A stretch of DNA of 64,000 nucleotides from Bolinopsis microptera (taxonomy: Eukaryota; Ctenophora; Tentaculata; Lobata; Bolinopsidae), in assembly GCF_026151205.1 (NCBI RefSeq), contig NC_087084.1, forward strand, positions 9,885,453 to 9,949,452. The letters run 5' to 3'. Of this stretch, positions 62,840 through 64,000 are shown in pieces. The stretch's first letter is position 1, and every line of letters begins with the position of its first letter. The position numbers and the translations under genes are program-made. The notes beneath the pieces are model-generated. The model made no database searches. It was given only the letters and a program-made list of their open reading frames with translations, and had not been told where the DNA came from.

Positions 62840-63280
62840 TCTGGAGGAATTCATGGGTTAAAACAAGAAAATGCAATTATGCAACTTATAAATTGTGTAC
62901 ATCATTATTTCACAACAATATTCAAAGTATTCACAGCACGTATCAGACATGAATATTCAATCTTCATTAAGAGCAGCTACATATTCACATAAAAGTGAAC
63001 GTTGCACCACACGGATCAGCTCAATCACCATCTTAACAAGCTCCTTAGCCGTCTTAACAAGCACACCTTGAGGACGCTCTTCTCCTCATTTAATTTAAAG
63101 ATTGGTGCCGGCCTCCCGCCGAGAGCTATCAGCCTCCACAGCAACCCTCCACCACCGCTAACAGCTCAGGTAGCTACACTTTACTAACAGTCAGGCTCTT
63201 TCTTGTACTGTATTAACTTTTTAGTGAGCTACTTCTACTAATTTCACAGGTAGGTGATTGATTCGGAGAATTTAGGTGCG
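62840..63280. other. No recognisable gene
   Basis: Contains CTTAACAAGCxCxTTAGCCGTCTTAACAAGC (short direct repeat at 63031-63062). No coding signal is supported. Confidence 0.45.
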
Positions 63281-63281
63281 T

Positions 63282-63295
63282 GTAACCATGGTAAC
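63282..63295. promoter_or_regulatory. Perfect X-box (RFX site) 1
   Basis: GTAACCATGGTAAC fits the RFX consensus GTHNYYATRRNAAC on both strands and is a perfect palindrome. Confidence 0.6.
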
Positions 63296-63541
63296 GTTGT
63301 TGAAATGGTTTATGTGCTTTTTTATGTGATTGTGTCTTGCTGGTTACAGTGGTTGAATGGGGTCTGTGACTTCATTAATTAATCGCACCAAACAAACACT
63401 ATTATTAATGACTATTACATGTTGGATAGAATAGGCTAATTTCATCACTAGTATATATATAGTAATAGCTATGACATACTGCTTGTCTCAGAAGAGCCAT
63501 TTTGACCGCCTACATTTTTATATCCTCCGCTCACTGTATTG

Positions 63542-63571
63542 GTTTACTATGGTAACGGTTACTATGGTAAC
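63542..63571. promoter_or_regulatory. Tandem X-box-like sites 2
   Basis: GTTACTATGGTAAC at 63558-63571 is a full match. The preceding TTTACTATGGTAAC at 63543-63556 misses only the first G. Both arise from a 15-bp tandem repeat, so an origin by local duplication is possible. Confidence 0.5.
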
Positions 63572-63973
63572 GGTTACTATCACTGCATTGCTATTTACAT
63601 TTGCAGTGCGTCGGCGAGTTTGCATGCATTGCTGGGCTACCTATCGGAAATTAGCGATTATAGGCATGCGTGAAATACAATTGTGTATTTCAAATGATAA
63701 TCGAGTATTTGCAGAATTGCGCAGCTTTGCATATTTACTTAAAAGTATATCTTTTCGAAGTGGGCAATTCGCTAGAACGTCATTTAATCATTCCAAATAC
63801 TTTTGCCATGTATACATACGAACGTTTATTATTAGCACTTTTGAGGCAGTAGAGTCGTAGACCCTGTAACCGAATACAACGTTCCAGGTTTCAGCCATCT
63901 ACTTAAAATGATAGTTTGAAAAACAAAACGTTTTAAGCTTGATAACATTTTGTTAACGAAGTAACGAGGCTGC

Positions 63974-63987
63974 GTTACCATAGTAAC
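63974..63987. promoter_or_regulatory. Perfect X-box (RFX site) 3
   Basis: GTTACCATAGTAAC matches GTHNYYATRRNAAC at every position. It lies 13 bp from the window end, so any gene it serves may be outside. Confidence 0.5.
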
Positions 63988-64000
63988 CAGGTAATGCCCC

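Noticed and set aside
63471-63860. 129-codon plus-strand ORF near the right end
   Set aside because: Its composition looks like translated AT-rich DNA, the tandem X-box repeat gives TMVTVTMVTVT, and an overlapping frame is also open. No domain.
1-64000. tRNA, rRNA or bacterial operon features
   Set aside because: No cloverleaf with TTCGANxxC arm, no rRNA core motifs and no Shine-Dalgarno-led gene series were seen on inspection by eye. A covariance-model scan would be needed to exclude small RNAs fully.

Overview
This window is AT-rich eukaryotic DNA, roughly two thirds A+T by eye. It has no operons, ribosome binding sites or long uninterrupted genes. It contains fragments of many animal-type transposable elements: Penelope-like, non-LTR, LTR gag-type, Harbinger, hAT, pogo/Tigger, piggyBac and Polinton/Maverick. 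Protein-coding stretches are short, usually broken, and sometimes bounded by canonical GT-AG splice sites. Perfect RFX X-box palindromes near the right end also suggest an animal. A repeat-rich invertebrate, perhaps a cnidarian or another early-branching metazoan, fits best, but the species cannot be told from the sequence alone. I see no tRNA, rRNA, CRISPR array or bacterial gene.

Layout. 0-17 kb: several copies of one unnamed repeat family (the GACCAGGG family), a decayed repeat-borne gene at 2.2-2.8 kb, a gag zinc-knuckle remnant at 6-6.8 kb, a hAT TTF-type zinc finger at 7 kb, and a C2H2 zinc-finger cassette at 15-16 kb. 17-24 kb: a clean hAT-type miniature element at 17.16 kb, two Penelope fragments, a possible host exon at 21.3 kb, and a Harbinger transposase with its Myb-like partner at 22-23.4 kb. 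24-33 kb: piggyBac fragments, a non-LTR ORF1 plus endonuclease at 26-27.4 kb, a second Harbinger copy, and uncharacterised reading frames at 30.7-32.2 kb. 33-45 kb: a zinc-finger/pogo block, a 1.29-kb hAT-type insertion carrying a 57-bp minisatellite, and two copies of one repeat (38.7-40.9 and 42.1-44.7 kb) in which each copy carries a different younger insertion. 45-64 kb: piggyBac pieces, two more zinc-finger cassettes, a G-run-capped composite carrying an internally deleted RTE-like retroelement, a Polinton polymerase exon, another pogo copy, a hAT DUF659 pseudogene, and an X-box cluster.

The clearest results come from comparing repeat copies inside the window. Three insertions have an empty site preserved in another copy: a 1,396-bp near-perfect palindrome capped by G26/C30 and flanked by TTAA, a 1,282-bp Penelope-like element with inverted terminal repeats and a candidate hammerhead motif, and a 589-bp hAT-type element with an 8-bp duplication. 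The G-run-capped elements are the best candidate for something undescribed. None of the transposases seen looks intact, so mobility would have to be supplied from elsewhere in the genome.
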